A stretch of 64,000 bases of DNA from Brasenia schreberi (Eukaryota > Streptophyta > Magnoliopsida > Nymphaeales > Cabombaceae): the NCBI GenBank assembly GCA_036023115.1, contig JAYKKT010000079.1:8169501-8233500 (forward strand), written 5' to 3'. Shown one piece after another: positions 44,442 to 57,497 of this stretch (position 1 is the stretch's first letter; every line of letters begins with the position of its first letter). Under the pieces are notes generated by a model, which did no database searches, was not told the DNA's origin, and was given only the letters and a program-made list of their open reading frames with translations. Made by a program: the position numbers and the translations under genes.

Positions 44442-47400
44442 TGTAAACACCCCGAAATCCCACGAATTTCTCAAACCAACCTGTTTTGTAAAAGTAGCCC
44501 CAAAGGGCTATTTTGAGTCTGGAAACCCAGGAGCCTTCCAGACAACCCTGTACAGATGTTTTGAACTTTTATATGTTTTAAATATGTATAATATGTTTTA
44601 AAAACTGTTAAAATATGTTTTGAAACCCCACAAAGCAAGCTTGGCCTAATCAAAGCAGGACCAAAAGAGCTAAAGAGAGCCCAGAACCGGAGCAAGTGTC
44701 GATCCCGGCACAACAACTCTCGTATTGAATCCATCCCCAGGATCTCGAATGTCCAAGACCTTGCTATCAGCAAACATATTTTGAAGTCATCTCCGGAAGG
44801 TGAAAACAGAAGCGGACGATCATGTTGGTGAAGACCCAACGCAGACGGAGTACTGATGCTGTTAGACCTCGCACAAACCGTTCATTTTGAACACGGCCTG
44901 AAGGAGTCAGAATTCAGTTTGGAGTGGATCTGGACCATATATATCCAGATCCCAATCCAAACCTATGTGTGGACTTGGATTTGGATCTAGAGATCCAATC
45001 CAATATCCACATCCATGGCCCACATCACCTTCTCATAAATGGAGGTGGGGCCCACTTGAAATTCACGTGGGATTATGGGCATGAGAGAGAGTGGGGGAGG
45101 ATAAGATTTGAGGGTTGATTGTAATTAAGCTTGACTTGTGTGTCAAGTTTGGGGTTAATCATGTGGGTTAGCCTAATTAGCATGGGTTTAAGCTTGTATT
45201 AGCCAAAACCTAACCTAGGGCTGCACCAACATGATGCAACAAGGTCTATGGGTTATGCAAAGGGAGCTTCCTAACCCAATCCTAAGTAAAAACCCCTAAT
45301 CCTAGCCTTTTACCCTAATCCCAGCCTAAACCTAGCCTAATCACCTAACCCACTTTCCTAATCCCGGCCTAATCCCAACCTAATCACCTAACCCACTTCC
45401 CTAATCCTAGCTTAATTCCCTTAAACCTAACCTAATCCTAGCCTAATCACCTAACCCACCTCACTAAACCTCACCCCAAAACCAACCCACCTAGCTAAAC
45501 CCTAAACCCCTAAACCACCCCACCTAAACCTAGCACACCATATACCTAAAACCCCTTTAACCAAAATATCTGGCCCCTCCTCAAAACTAGCCCACCTTAT
45601 CACCACACCACCACCACCTAAACCACCTTACCACCCTCCAAATACCAGCCCCAACCGCCATCTCCAAACCTATATAAATCCCCCCTAGTGGGCGGGTTTT
45701 TCAAGCCTTTTCCACCTTGGCCCAGCCGACCTTGGCCAATCTCCTTCCAGCCGAGCCTTCCACCTTGCTCCACCTGCACCACTTCCATCCGGCCAGCTCC
45801 ACGTCGCCACCACCTCCCGACCGAATCCCATCCACCCAAAGCACCCGACTGCCCTTCTTCCACGCACCAACTCCCTTCTTCATCCCTTCGGTTAGTACTC
45901 TACACCCAACTCCATCTCCTCTTCACTCCCCCTCCACTCTCAACCACCCATACCACCACTACATCACCCCATCACAGCCACCTGCCACCCTTACCCATTC
46001 GGCCAGACCTACCCCTTTACATCACCCGATCCCTTAACTACCCTAGTGATACCCGACTACCCTACCTTGCTCCCTAGGACCTGCCCCTTTCAACTCTTTG
46101 TCATCCGCTAACCCCACCTTCCACAGCACCCTAGCTAGCCCCCTTCCCATCCTTGATATCCCCCTAACTACCCTAGCACCCGACCACCACTTAATTATCC
46201 CTAGTCGGTCACCCCAGCCGACTGCACCAAACCCATTCGGCAGCCACCCCATTTCCCTTAGGCATTCCCTTTAGGCTCCCCTTAGCGCCACCTTTCCTAA
46301 CACCACACTATCCCTTAGTGACCCTCTTTAGTCGCCTTAGCCCAAAGCACCAAGGCAGCACACTCCTAGCAGCCGGCCAGCTTCAAGGCGCCCTTCCCCC
46401 GCACCCAAGTCACCCAGCCAACATCTCCCCTTGCCGTTCCATTCCGAGGAGCTCTCTCTTGCAGCCCAAGGCGAAGCCAAGCCTACGCTCAAGCAAGTCA
46501 CCTCCGGACCAGCTATAAGTAAGTGCCTAACTCGGTCCTTAGTTGTAGACTTGCTTAAGTGAATTTAAATTTGATACGGGGTTGTAATAACGGAGCATAG
46601 TCTCCCCCCGCTTGTAATAACATGGCTTGGCACACCCACACACACGTGCACTTGAGCCTACCTCGCTCTTAGTTGTGTACGATTTTGAACACACACGGGC
46701 CTAATCAGCCCCTTTAGATATAAGTTATGTATATACTTTAAGTTGTGTAGGGTTTTGCTTGAGTTGGGTGTGTTGTCTTTAAATTCTCGCACTCACACAT
46801 ATTGAGCTTCCGCTCTTATTTGCAAGACCCAAGTAAGGGCCGTGTTATACTATTCTTGGGTTTAATTTCATGTTGTGTGCGTAGTACTTCAATTCAAGCA
46901 CTCACACACATTGAGCTTTCGCTCTTATTCCCAAGACCTTAGTTAAGGCCATATTGCAATTTCTATTTGGGTTTAATTTCATGTTGTGTGCGTAGTACTT
47001 CAATTCTAGCACTCACACACATTGAGCTTTCGCTCTTATTCCCAAGACCTTAGTTAAGGCCATATTGCAATTTATATTTGGGTTTCATTTGAAGTCGTGT
47101 GTGTTGTCTTTACATTTTCACACGCACCCACATTGAGCCTTCGCTCTTATTTGCAAGACCCAAGTAAGGGCTCATATATACTATATACGTATTTCCCTTT
47201 TGGCTATGTCTTTTCAATTTGGGTTTTAAGGTTCAACTATGTGCGTAGTCTTTCAATATATACATGGCACACACTTACACAATTGAGCCTTTCCGCTCTT
47301 AAGATATAGCCGTATTTTCCTTTTGCAATTTCCCTTCGGCATTTACATTACAAGTCATTTCCCTTCGGCATTTACATTACAAGTCATTTCCCTTCGGCAT

Positions 47401-47916
47401 TGTCTTTTAAATTCGGGTTTTCCCTTTGGAGTAGCGTGAGTTTGCATTGCATATACGCCATACCATGAGTTAGGATGCATATTGCATCAAAGCAAACCCC
47501 ATACTCCCGCTCAAAGTTGCCACATCTTAGTGGAGTGTTCATAACACATACCTACGTGGCCCGAAAAGGGATAAAAAGAAAGACTTAGGCACGTGCAAAT
47601 CCACGTGATCTAAAATCTGAAACCATACCAAAAAGACCCGAATCAAACACCTCGAACCGCTTTCGTAGGTTTTCTCCACTCAAAACTCGATTTTAAAAGC
47701 GTACAGACTGACCCTTGCGCATCGGTGCAAGAAGGTCTGCGATGACAAGAGCTTGCTTGCTCACAGTCGCCACGTTAGAAGTCAGGTTTTAGAATATGTC
47801 TTCGCTAGCTTAAGTAAGCTAGCTAGCACGCCCTGTTTGTTTAAATAGGACTTAGGCACACGAAAAGGTTCATTCCAGGCCTAAGAACCAGGAAGCAGAA
47901 ATTTTCTGCGTCTACA
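44442..47916 (+). repeat. Tat-2 3' LTR (3475 bp)
   Basis: It starts TGTAAACACCCCGAAATCCC and ends TTTTCTGCGTCTACA. TATA 45671-45678, telomere-like stretch about 45200-45545, four monomers about 46800-47160, hairpin near 47811. Then CGGGGTC of Tat-1 resumes. Confidence 0.95.
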
Positions 47917-48260
47917 CGGGGTCATCCCCATCTCCCCTGAAAAGGGCGAGATTCTCATAGCAATCCGCCTAGATTTCGAATGTTCCAACAACATAGCTGA
48001 GTATGAAGCACTCATACAAGGCTTAAGGGTTTCGAAAACTCTAGGGGCATCATGCATCGAGGTCTTTGGAGATTCGCTCCTTGTTATAAACCAGGTTTTG
48101 AAAATTTGGCAAGTACGTAATGAAAAACTACTTCCATATCACGAGTTGGCCACTTGATTGGTTGAGTCCTTCCAATCGTGTAAACTCACACACGTAGGAA
48201 GAGAGGACAATGACATTGCTGATGCACTCTCCTCCTTGGGTTCAGCCCTAAAGGTCGATC
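47917..48260 (+). pseudogene. Tat-1 archaeal-type RNase H, 3' part
   Basis: Resumes the Tat-1 pol inside the second RNase H, at the base equivalent to 41573 of Tat-2: VIPISPEKGEI-like start, FECSNNIAEYEALIQGL, then GDSLLVINQ and a DNDIADALSSLGS end. The first strand with WKMHFDGA is missing because of the junction deletion. A TGA near 48155 (CGA in Tat-2) interrupts it. Confidence 0.9.
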
Positions 48261-49607
48261 CCATTTCAGGGACCCGATCTTTAGAAATATGGCATGCGCC
48301 CAACCCATCCACACACGATTTGGATATTTGCCAAAATAACCCAGATTTCGTTGAAAAACCTTGGTTTTACGACATCAAACATTTTCTAGAAAATGGGGAA
48401 TTCACCGAGGATACCACGTCTAAAAATAAGGCATTCATCCGTAAGATTTCGACCGATACACCATTCTGGGTGGGGTTCTATACAAGAAAAGTTTTACCGG
48501 CATCCTACTTAGGTGTATCGATCTAGAGGAGGCTAGGATAGTGATGCTTGAATTCCACGATGGAGAATGTGGAGGTCATGTTAATGCCAACATGATGGCA
48601 ATGAAAATACTTAGAGGGGGCTATTTTTGGTCCACCCTGAAAAAGGATTGTCATGATCATGTTAGGAAGTGTCATCCGTGTCAAGTGCATGGGCACGCCA
48701 TTCATATCCCCTCATCTGCATTGCATTCCATGGTCAGCCCCTGGCCGTTCACCATGTGGGCGTTTGACATCGTAGGCCCGATCTTTCTAAAAGCCTCGAA
48801 TGGGCATCGATTCATTTTAGCAGCCACTGAGTATTTCTCCAATTGGGTGGAAGCCATTTCCCTAACCAATGTACTGGGGCAACATGTGGTGGCTTTCATT
48901 AGGAGGAATATCTTGGCTCGATTTGGGATTCCACGAGACCTTGTGTCTGATAATGGTACCCATTCAAGAATGAGCGGATGGTTAAGTTGTGCAACACGTA
49001 TAGCATAACTCACCACTTCTCTTAGCCCTACTACCCTCAAGGCAACGACCAAGCCGAAGCCACAAATAAGACTCTCATTAGCATAATTGAGAAGACTTTA
49101 GAGAAGGGTAGGACGTGGCACGAGAAACTGGATGAAGCCTTATGGGCTTATAGGACTTCCATCCGGACTCCCACGAATGCCACACCATTCGAATTGGTCT
49201 ATGGCACAAACGCTATTCTTCCCATTCATACTCAACTGCATTCATTCCATACATCCATAGCACTCGACCTCCCCCTAGAGACGCTTCAGCATGCTAGGAT
49301 GGCCGAACTAGATTTGCTAGATGAGAGGCAACTCCTTGCTATGGATCATGCTCGTGCATACCGGCAAAGGATAGCCAGACACTATGGCAAACACATGAGA
49401 CCTCGCCACTTTGAAGTGGGGGATCTGGTCTTGAAAATCATCCACTATCGTGGCCCACATCCCCTTGGAAAGTGGCGCCCCAAGTGGGATGGACCCTATG
49501 TTGTACGTGCAACCACCACGAACAACTCATATTGGTTGATCGATGTAGAAGGTAGGAATTTAGCAGATCCTATCAATATTCAATACTTAAAGAAGTATTA
49601 TGTGTAG
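48261..49607 (+). pseudogene. Tat-1 linker and integrase
   Basis: The linker, open to 48526, includes WHAPNPSTHDLDICQNNPDF. The integrase zinc part and core (48541-49008) include GGHVNANMMAMKILRGG, KCHPCQVHG, WAFDIVGPI and LVSDNGTHS. A one-base loss near 48960 shifts the frame before the catalytic Glu region, which reads NDQAEATNK with the Glu kept. The C-terminal part (49194-49607) is open, with DLVLKIIHYRGPHPLGKW, the WDGPY motif and a KKYYV end. Confidence 0.92.
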
Positions 49608-50767
49608 GATTTGGATTAAATTCCCCATTTTCGAAAATTTTAGGGATAGCTGCCCTAAGACCTGAAAATAAGGTGCAAAGGCAAATCGTGTGACCCTGAG
49701 TGAGAGAATTCGCACTTGTGAAAGAGTGGAGTCTTCAAAATCGTGGTTACATTTCAAAATCCTTCTTCTTACAAAGAAAGGCCTAGTTCAACATAGCAAG
49801 ATACTTGCAAGTAGTACGTGCTATTTCTAAATAGGCTTATTTGAAATGGATCGAGTGTGAGCTTGGGATAAGTCCTCCCCTCTTCTCTTCTCCTTCAAAA
49901 GGAAAACACGGCTCAAATAAAGGGAATTTTCCATTCAAAATCTCCTTCCAAAAGAAAGAAACCAGAATCCAAAAGGAAAAATCGATTCTCTTGTGAAAAA
50001 GAGGGATTAAAGAAAAAATACTCCCAAAGGGAGACCCTCTATGAAAAACAAAAGAAGAGAAAAAGAGGCCAAAAAGCTCAAAAAGAGCAGTTTTCCGTCT
50101 TCTATGCCTTAAACCACGAGACGCTTCAGAAAGGACCGTGGTATCTCTTTCCCATCCCTGGCTTATCCCAAGCTAAAACATGGTTCATTTCGAGGAATCC
50201 TAAAGTAAAAATAGGATTTACTTACTTGAATTTCATCTTGTTTGAGAATTCGACGTTTCAAGTAAGGCGTAGGAATTTGAAATATAGCTTGTTTTCTTAT
50301 AAAACCTCCGCTAGATAAGCAAGTGTCAAGACTCAAGCAAAGGCAAACACGAAGAGCTCGAGATCCTTAGGATTGAGACTCAAGACAGTTGTCCCTTTTG
50401 TAAATAGCTTTTGTAAATAGATTTTGAAAAATCGAACATCGAACAGCATAGGATTTGCTCACTTGGAGCAACAGGCCTTGTAGGTCTCGAAAGTTTGACC
50501 ATATCTGGTCTCTGGGAGGTCGCCACTTCTGGCACCACACCCATGTCATGCATCTACATTCCACGCATAACACTTGCATAAACATGATCCCATTTTAGGA
50601 CCAGATTCCATACATATCCCTTTGGCGTGATATCTCCTCCTACCAGGGTTTTAAAACTGAGATTTTGCTAAAGATTGGGACGATCCCATATTTTCGTGGT
50701 TAGATCTAGGGAGACATTGAAAGGGGTGTTTGTCATCTTTGCCATTATCCAAATCGATTTGGACAAT
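49608..50767 (+). other. Tat-1 3' noncoding region
   Basis: Closely matches 43266-44425 of Tat-2 base for base apart from small indels. No open frame of note. Confidence 0.75.
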
Positions 50768-50783
50768 GCCAAAGAGGGGCATC
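50768..50783 (+). other. Tat-1 polypurine tract
   Basis: GCCAAAGAGGGGCATC directly before TGTAAACACC. Confidence 0.7.
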
Positions 50784-53700
50784 TGTAAACACCCCAAAAT
50801 CCCTCGAACTTCTCAAATCAACTTGATTTTGTAAAAGCAGCCCCAAAGGGCTATTTTGAGTCTAGAAACCCAAGAGCCTTCCAAGAAACCCTATACATAT
50901 GTTTAAAACTATATATATTTTAAATATGTATAATACACTTTTAAAACCTTTTAAAATATGTTTTGAAACCCCCCAAAGCGGCTTGGCCTGATCAAAGCAG
51001 GACCAGAAGAGCTAAAGAGAGCCCGGAACCGGAGCACATGTCGAGCCCGGCACAGCAACTCTCGTGTTGAATCCACCCCCAGGATCTCGAACGTCCAAGA
51101 CCCTGTTATCATCAAAATCCTCTGAAATCATCTCCGAAAAGTGAAAACAGAAGCGGACGACCATGTTGGCGAAGACCCAACGCAGACGGAGTACTGATGC
51201 CGTCAGACCCCGCACAAACCGTTCGTTTCGAACACAGCCTGAAGGAGTTAGAATTCAGTTTGGATTGGATCTAGACCATATATATCCAGATCCCAATCCA
51301 AACATATGTGTGGATTTGGATTTGGATCCAGGGATCCAATCCAATATCCACATCCATGGCCCACATCACCTTCTCATAAATGGAGGTGGGGCCCACTTGA
51401 AATTCACGTGGGATTATGGGCATGAGAGAGAATGGGGAGGATAAGCATTGAGGGAATTGTATTAAGCTTGACTTGTGTGTCAAGTTTGAGGTTAATCATG
51501 TGGGTTAGCTTAATTAGTGTGGGTTTACGCTTGTATTAGCCAAAACCTAACCTAGGGCTGCACCAACATGATGCAATGAAGTCTATGGGTTATGCAAAGG
51601 GAGTTCCCTAACCCAATCCTAAGCCAAAACCCCTAATCCTAGCCTTTTACCCTAATCCCGGCCTAATCCTATCCTAATCACCTAACCCACTTCCCTAATT
51701 CCGGCCTAATCCTAACCTAATCACCTAACCCACCTCCCTAGTCCTTCCCTAAACCTAGCCTAATTCCCTTAATCCTAACCTAATCCTAGCCTAATCACCT
51801 AACCCACCTCACTAAACCTCACCCCAAAACCAACCCACCTAGCTAAGCCCTCAACCCCTAAACCACCCCACCTAAACCTAGCACACCATATCCCTAAACC
51901 CCTTAAAGCAAAATATCTGGCCCCTCCTCAAAACCAGCCCACCTTATCACCACACCACCACCACCTAACCACCTTACCACTCTCTCAAAACCACCCCCAA
52001 CTGCCTTTTGAAAATCTATATAAACCCCCCCTAGTGGGCGGGTTTTTCATCTTCTCCCATCCAGCTCTTGGGCCAGCCGAGCCCTCTCAACTTGCTCCCT
52101 TCTTCCACCTGCACCACCACTACCCCCAGCCAGCTCCACCTCGCGCCACCACTACCTCTCGGTCTGCTCCACTCCACGCTGCCACCTTCACCACCCGGCT
52201 CCATCCACCTTCATCACCCGGCTGCCTTTCTTCCACACACCGACCTCCTCACCCATCCGGTTAGTACTTCAACCCAACTCCACCTCCTCTTCACTCCCCC
52301 TCCACTCTCAACCACCCATATCACCACAACACCTCGCCAACACAGCCTTCCCGCCACCCTTCCCCATTCGGCCAGACCTAACCCCTTACACCACCCGATT
52401 CTTTACTTCTTCCCTTTAGTCACCCCGGCCACCCTACCTTGCTCCCTAGGACCTGCCCCTTCCACTTTCAACCAAACCTTAACCCCATCTTCCACAACAC
52501 CCTAGCTAGTTCCCTCGCCATTCCCCAAACATCCCCTAGCTATCCCAGCCGGCCACCACTTAAAACACCCCCTAGTCGGCCAGTCATAGCCGACTGCACC
52601 CAAGTCACTCGGCCAGCCACGCCCTCTTCCTTAGACATCTTCCCTTTAGGCACCCCTTAGCGCCACATTCCCTAGCACCAACCCTATCCCTTAGTGACCT
52701 TCCTTAATCACTTCAGCCCATAGGCATCACGGCAGCACCCCCCTAGCAGTCGGCAAGCTCCAAGGCGCCACACCCGCGCTCCCTTGTCACCCGGCCAACA
52801 CAACCCTTTGTCGTGCCATTCCGAGGAGCTCCCTCTTGCAGCCCAAGGCGAAGCCCAAGCCCACGCTCAAGCAAGTCACCTCCGGACCGGCTATAAGTAA
52901 GTGCCTAACTCGGTCCTAATTTGTAGACTTGCTTAAGTTAAATTAAATTTGATACGGGGTTGTAATAACGGAGCATTGTCTCCCCCCGCTTGTAATAACG
53001 TGGCTTGGCACACCCACACACACGTGCACTTGAGCCTACCTCACTCTTAGTTGTGCACGATTTTGAACACACATGGGCCTAATCAGCCCTTTAGATATAA
53101 GTTTATTTATATACTTTAAGTTGTGTAGGGTTTTTGCTTGAGTTGTGTGTGTTGTCTTTCAATTCTCGCACTCACACACATTGAGCTTTCGCTCTTATTT
53201 GCAAGACCCAAGTAAGGGCCGTGTTATACTTTCCTTGGGTTTAATTTCATGTCGTGTGTGTAGTATTTCAATTATACACTCACACACATTGAGCTTTCGC
53301 TCTTACTCCCAAGACCTTAGTTAAGGCCATATTGCAATTTATATTTGGGTTTAATTTCATGTCGTGTGTGTAGTATTTCAATTCTAGCACTCACACACAT
53401 TGAGCTTTCGCTCTTATTCCCAAGACCTTAGTTAAGGTCATATTGCAATTTATATTTGGGTTTCATTTAAAGTCGTGTGTGTTGTCTTTATATTTTCACA
53501 CGCACCCACATTGAGCCTTCGCTCTTATTTGCAAGACCCAAGTAAGGGCCGTGTTATACTTTCCTTGTGTTTAATTTCATGTCGTGTGTGTAGTATTTCA
53601 ATTATACACTCACACACATTGAGCTTTCGCTCTTACTCCCAAGACCTTAGTTAAGGCCATATTGCAATTTATATTTGGGTTTAATTTCATGTCGTGTGCG

Positions 53701-54625
53701 TAGTATTTCAATTCTAGTACTCACACACATTGAGCTTTCGCTCTTATTCCCAAGACCTTAGTTAAGGCCATATTGCAATTTATATTTGGGTTTCATTTAA
53801 AGTCGTGTGTGTTGTCTTTATATTTTCACACGCACCCACATTGAGCCTTCGCTCTTATTTGCAAGACCCAAGTAAGGGCCCATATATATTATATACGTAT
53901 TTCCCTTTTGGCTATGTCTTTTAGATTTGGGTTTTAAGGTTCAGCAGTGTGCGTAGTATTTCAATATATACACGGCACACACTTGCACTATTGAGCTTTT
54001 CCACTCTTAAGATATAGCCATATTTCCCTTTTGCAATTTCCCTTCGGCAATTTACATTACAAGTCATTTCCCTTCAGCTATTTCCATTACAAGTCATTTC
54101 CCTTCGGCATTGTCTTTTAAATTCGGGTTTTCCCTTTGGAGTTGCGTGAGTTTGCATTGCATATACGCCATACCACGAGTTAGGACGCATATTGCATCAA
54201 AGCAAACCCCATACTCCCGCTCAAAGTCGCCACATTTGAGTTGAGTGTTCATAACACACACCTAGTTGGCCCAAAAAGGGATAAAAAGCAAGACTTAGGC
54301 ATGTGCAAATCCATGTGAAATAAAAACTGAAAGTCATACAAAACAAACCCGAATCAAACACCTCAAACCATTTTCATAGGTTCTTACACTCAAAAACTCG
54401 ATTTTAAAAGCGTACAGACTGACCCTTGCACATCGGTGCAAGAAGGTCTACGACGACAAGAGCTTGCTTGCTCACAGTCGCCACGTTAGGAGTGAGGTTT
54501 AAAATATATCTTCGCTAGCTTAAGTAAGCTAGCTGGCACGCCCTTTTTGCTTAATTAGGACTTAGGCACACGAAAAGGTTCGTTTCAGGCCTAAGAACTA
54601 GGAGCGGGAATTTTCTGCGTCTACA
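50784..54625 (+). repeat. Tat-1 3' LTR (3842 bp)
   Basis: Partner of 25326-29141, with the same seven-monomer array (about 53170-53880), TATA 52017-52024, telomere-like stretch about 51540-51900 and hairpin near 54516. It ends TTTTCTGCGTCTACA, followed by the TTGTC duplication. Confidence 0.95.
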
Positions 54626-55177
54626 TTGTCAAAACCAAGTCATGGTTAAACTCAATGTTCAAAATAAAGGATATGGAGGAAGCATCCTATATCTTGGGTA
54701 TAAAGATCTCTCGAGATAGAGAATCTAAACTCTTATGCCTGAGTCAAGAGATATATATTGACTATATCCTCAAGAAGTTCAAAATGGGTGAATGCAAGTC
54801 TGTTGTTACACCCATTGCAAAAGGGGTTAAACTAAGTAAGGTTGATTGTCCCGGTAAAGGAGACGAAAAACCGAACGTTTCTTATGCACAAGCTGTGGGT
54901 AGCTTGATGTATGTTATGCTATGTACAAGACCTGATATCAACTTTGTTGTTGGTCTTGTAAGTAGATATCAAAATAATCTTCGTTGGTAATATTGGATAA
55001 CTGTGAAAAGGACTCTAAGATATCTCTTTGAAACTTTGTTTTCAAGCAAATGAACTGAAAGTAATATGATACTCAGATGCTGACTTTTTTGAGAGAAAAG
55101 ATGATAGCAAATCAACATCAAGACAAATATTTTTATTTACAGGTTGGGCATGCAAGAAACAAGGTTGTGTAGCATAG
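54626..55177 (+). pseudogene. Copia-B reverse transcriptase 3' part and RNase H start
   Basis: It resumes after TTGTC with KTKSWLNSMFKIKDMEEASY and continues ILGIKISRDRESKLLCLSQE, KKFKMGECKSVVTPIAKG and SYAQAVGSLMYVMLCTRPDI, to a TAA near 54988. RNase H begins YSDADFFERKDD-like, keeping the first Asp. It stops at KKQGCVA, directly joined to LTR sequence at 55178. The rest of RNase H and the polypurine tract are missing. Confidence 0.9.
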
Positions 55178-55534
55178 CCACTATCGGCCCCATTACTAAC
55201 AACAACCATGAAATGCAGGAAGAAGTACCCTCTTCCAGATTTCATGAGTTGTATTTTTGAAAATATAAACATTAATAAAAACTATTTTGTTTTCAAAAGT
55301 CACACGCATTTCTTAGATAAAATCAAATGATTGTTAAAAAGGAAAGCTAGAGAAGAAAACTCGAAAGATGAAAAAAAACCATGTATAAATACAAAAGAAT
55401 CATATAGAAAATGAAATACGCAATACAATCTTCTAAGGAAAACCCTCTACGAGTAACCTAGGACACATCTCTCTCCTCTTCTTTCTTGTCTTTTATCCTA
55501 TTTACAGGAAATACAGAAGAAACTTCGAGCAACA
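55178..55534 (+). repeat. Copia-B 3' LTR (possibly trimmed at its start)
   Basis: Matches 21171-21534, including ATGAGTTGTATTTTTG, TATAAATACAAAAGAATC and CATCTCTCTCCTCTTCTTTC, and ends GAGCAACA. The RNase H frame runs straight into it, so a deletion removed the normal boundary. Confidence 0.82.
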
Positions 55535-56455
55535 ATACAATATGAAAGCAGAGGAAGTACAAATTACAGAAGAAACCAAAAAGCAAAATCAAAGATCGAA
55601 CAGTTGACTTCCATGCACCATAACCAGAGTCCAACATCTAATCGGCTCTAGCAAACTGAACGACTGCCCCAACAATATCTACACAATTAAGGAGATAGTT
55701 CAAAATTTTTCACATGAGAACCAAGCAACCCGGTTTCAATTGCCAAATGGAAACTATTATGGTTTCTTAGGTGTCTTGCGATGCCTTATAGACAAGATAT
55801 GACCTATCTTCTTGAACTTTTCTGCGATCCCTTGCTCTCTTTCTGGTCATCTTTTTTACTTGAGCACCAACGGTCCGTGGGATTCACTCCTAGGCCTCTA
55901 ACAATTTCCTTTGTTTCATGAATAGAGGATCTTCATCGCCTTTCCTGTACATAACCCATCTGCAAGATGATGATATGGCTACATAAGAACAACTATCATC
56001 TGAGGGTGATGGTTTTTGCGCATCACTTTTTGGAGTTGGATGTGAGAACATGGCCTAGATGGAGGATCCATATCTCCTATGAAAAAGAAAGGTGTTCCAT
56101 CTACCCAACATGATAAAGATAATCAAACAATTGAATATTCCTCCTGTCAAGAAGAGCTAAACCCTCATGGTCACAGAGAACAAGCTTAGAGCCATCATGC
56201 TACCGCTGCAGGCAGGCCGTATTGGTAAGTAGCCTTTTGACTATCAAGTTGTTGTTGGATGACTTCTAATAGTTTCCTGGCTCAACATAGGAGATGACTT
56301 CTAATAGCCTCATTCGAATTTGATATTGCCAGGATGAGATGTTGAAGTACCTATGATCTAGGTACTAAAACTGGATAAATTTGTGTTGCACTCATGAATT
56401 GGCCGAGGCATAAGTGCCTCGTCTATGATATCTATCCAAAAATATCACTCGGCAA
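55535..56455. other. Unassigned decayed sequence
   Basis: No confident domain. On the minus strand about 56070-55760 reads as a partly open, basic, coding-like segment (including RWVMYRKGDEDPLFMKQRK and MTRKRARDRRKVQED) with stops. I do not recognise the family. GATGACTTCTAATAG occurs twice at about 56259 and 56291. Confidence 0.3.
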
Positions 56456-57480
56456 ACCAAAGTGAACTAGTGATCCAAGTACGAGTTGCCTTGAAAGTTG
56501 AGGATTTCCTGCACTAGAAATTCGAGGAGTCTATTAAACGAAAGAAGTGCAAGCCTAAATAAAAGTGTTTTACCTACCAACAAGAAGACATCAAAGGAGC
56601 GGATCTCGAAGAATTCTTCTCATTTCTCTTCCTGTAGTCTCCACATGAGACAAATCTTCCCAATTATGTCAACTATGGAATTCGTCTAGCAGCCTAAAAA
56701 ATCGAAGAAATCAACAATAATAGTTTATCTCCTAAAATTGTGAGTCAGACCCAGGTCCACCTAGACAAAATGGTAATGATTCAAATGACCCTTCGGTTGT
56801 TAGGAGAGCTCATACATTAACCGGTAGAACTTGCAAGTAGTGGGACCAACAAATCCATCGTGTTGGAGATGCCATAACAAACCGTCCAATTTTAAAGTCA
56901 GTGGAGTGTTGATTCACTCAGGCAGCTCAATTGATATCTTAGACGTCAACTTCACATGACGCATTTTGACTTGAAGGGATCATATAAATCCGGGCCATTA
57001 TAGGGAGAAATCTTCTCCATTAAACTATCATGGTTATCTTTTGTGTAATCAAGCGTCGTACTTGGTTGAAGAATCCTAATGACAGTCAAAGCTATTGTCT
57101 CAATTTCACATCCAATGATGAAGTTTCCTATATCAACAAATGATTAGAGGACAACTTGAGAATATTACCTCAACACTATACAACATGTGAATACCATAAA
57201 AAAAAACAGGTTATAATAGATGTAGAATATGTAAAAATCCAGATGGAAAATTTGTATATTCGAGAAGACCTAAATGACCAAGAGTCATCTCCAATAGAGC
57301 CCCTTGTTCAGATTCAGATAAGTCGGGCTCTTAAAGATTGCACTTTTATGGGGTTGTCAATGACAACAAAAGCGACATTTTGTGCGTCGTCGGTAGTAAG
57401 TACCTGTGCACCTGGATATTCAAACACTACGTGCACCTAGATTTTACTGCAAGCTGTGACATCATATTGTCTCGGTTAGC
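56456..57480 (+). pseudogene. Old Tat-like gag-protease/pol remnant
   Basis: In shifting frames the order fits a Tat/gypsy protease-to-RT approach: VIQVRVALKVEDF, later VVLG and AIVSISHPMMKFP (like ILGR-WL ... H--LKFPT), YYLNTI, a DVEYVKIQMENL linker, CTF-G-VVND-KSDIL followed by CTWIF (like DVFAW), and DIILSRL (like the MPGI-P-II-HRL end). Stops are frequent. It is far older than Tat-1 to Tat-3 and not their close copy. Each match is weak alone; the order is the evidence. Confidence 0.45.
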
Positions 57481-57497
57481 TACTCAATTTAGTGTTT

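Larger units (their letters stand above)
32983..47916 (+). mobile_element. Tat-2, Ty3/gypsy Tat-lineage element nested in Tat-1
   Basis: The LTR pair 32983-36465 and 44442-47916 belongs to a shorter LTR subtype than Tat-1 (four monomers instead of seven). The internal region 36466-44441 is the most complete in the window, with gag, protease, RT, both RNases H and integrase all recognisable but broken by stops and frameshifts. The right flank CGGGG lies in the Tat-1 archaeal-type RNase H. The left duplication is lost in the scrambled junction. Confidence 0.93.
25326..54625 (+). mobile_element. Tat-1, Ty3/gypsy Tat-lineage element hosting Tat-2
   Basis: Two long LTRs (25326-29141, 50784-54625) have matching ends and a perfect TTGTC duplication. 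Between them are gag-protease, the start of pol, the nested Tat-2 element, then archaeal-type RNase H, integrase and a 3' noncoding tail. The Tat lineage is indicated by the gag type, the CX2H-type zinc motif, and a second archaeal-type RNase H after a degenerate first one. Gag-protease has at least four stops and a 133-bp deletion, and 1.23 kb of RT/RNase H is missing, so it is non-autonomous. Confidence 0.95.
21169..55534 (+). mobile_element. Copia-B, Ty1/copia element split by nested Tat elements
   Basis: A 5' LTR segment (21169-21534) matches a 3' segment (55178-55534) 34 kb away in the same orientation. Gag to mid-RT lies at 22668-25325 and RT to RNase H at 54626-55177. The two halves join at the TTGTC duplication around Tat-1. 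The internal sequence is related to Copia-A but the LTRs are not. Deletions in RT (about 25300) and at the RNase H/LTR junction (55177) predate or accompany its decay. Confidence 0.88.
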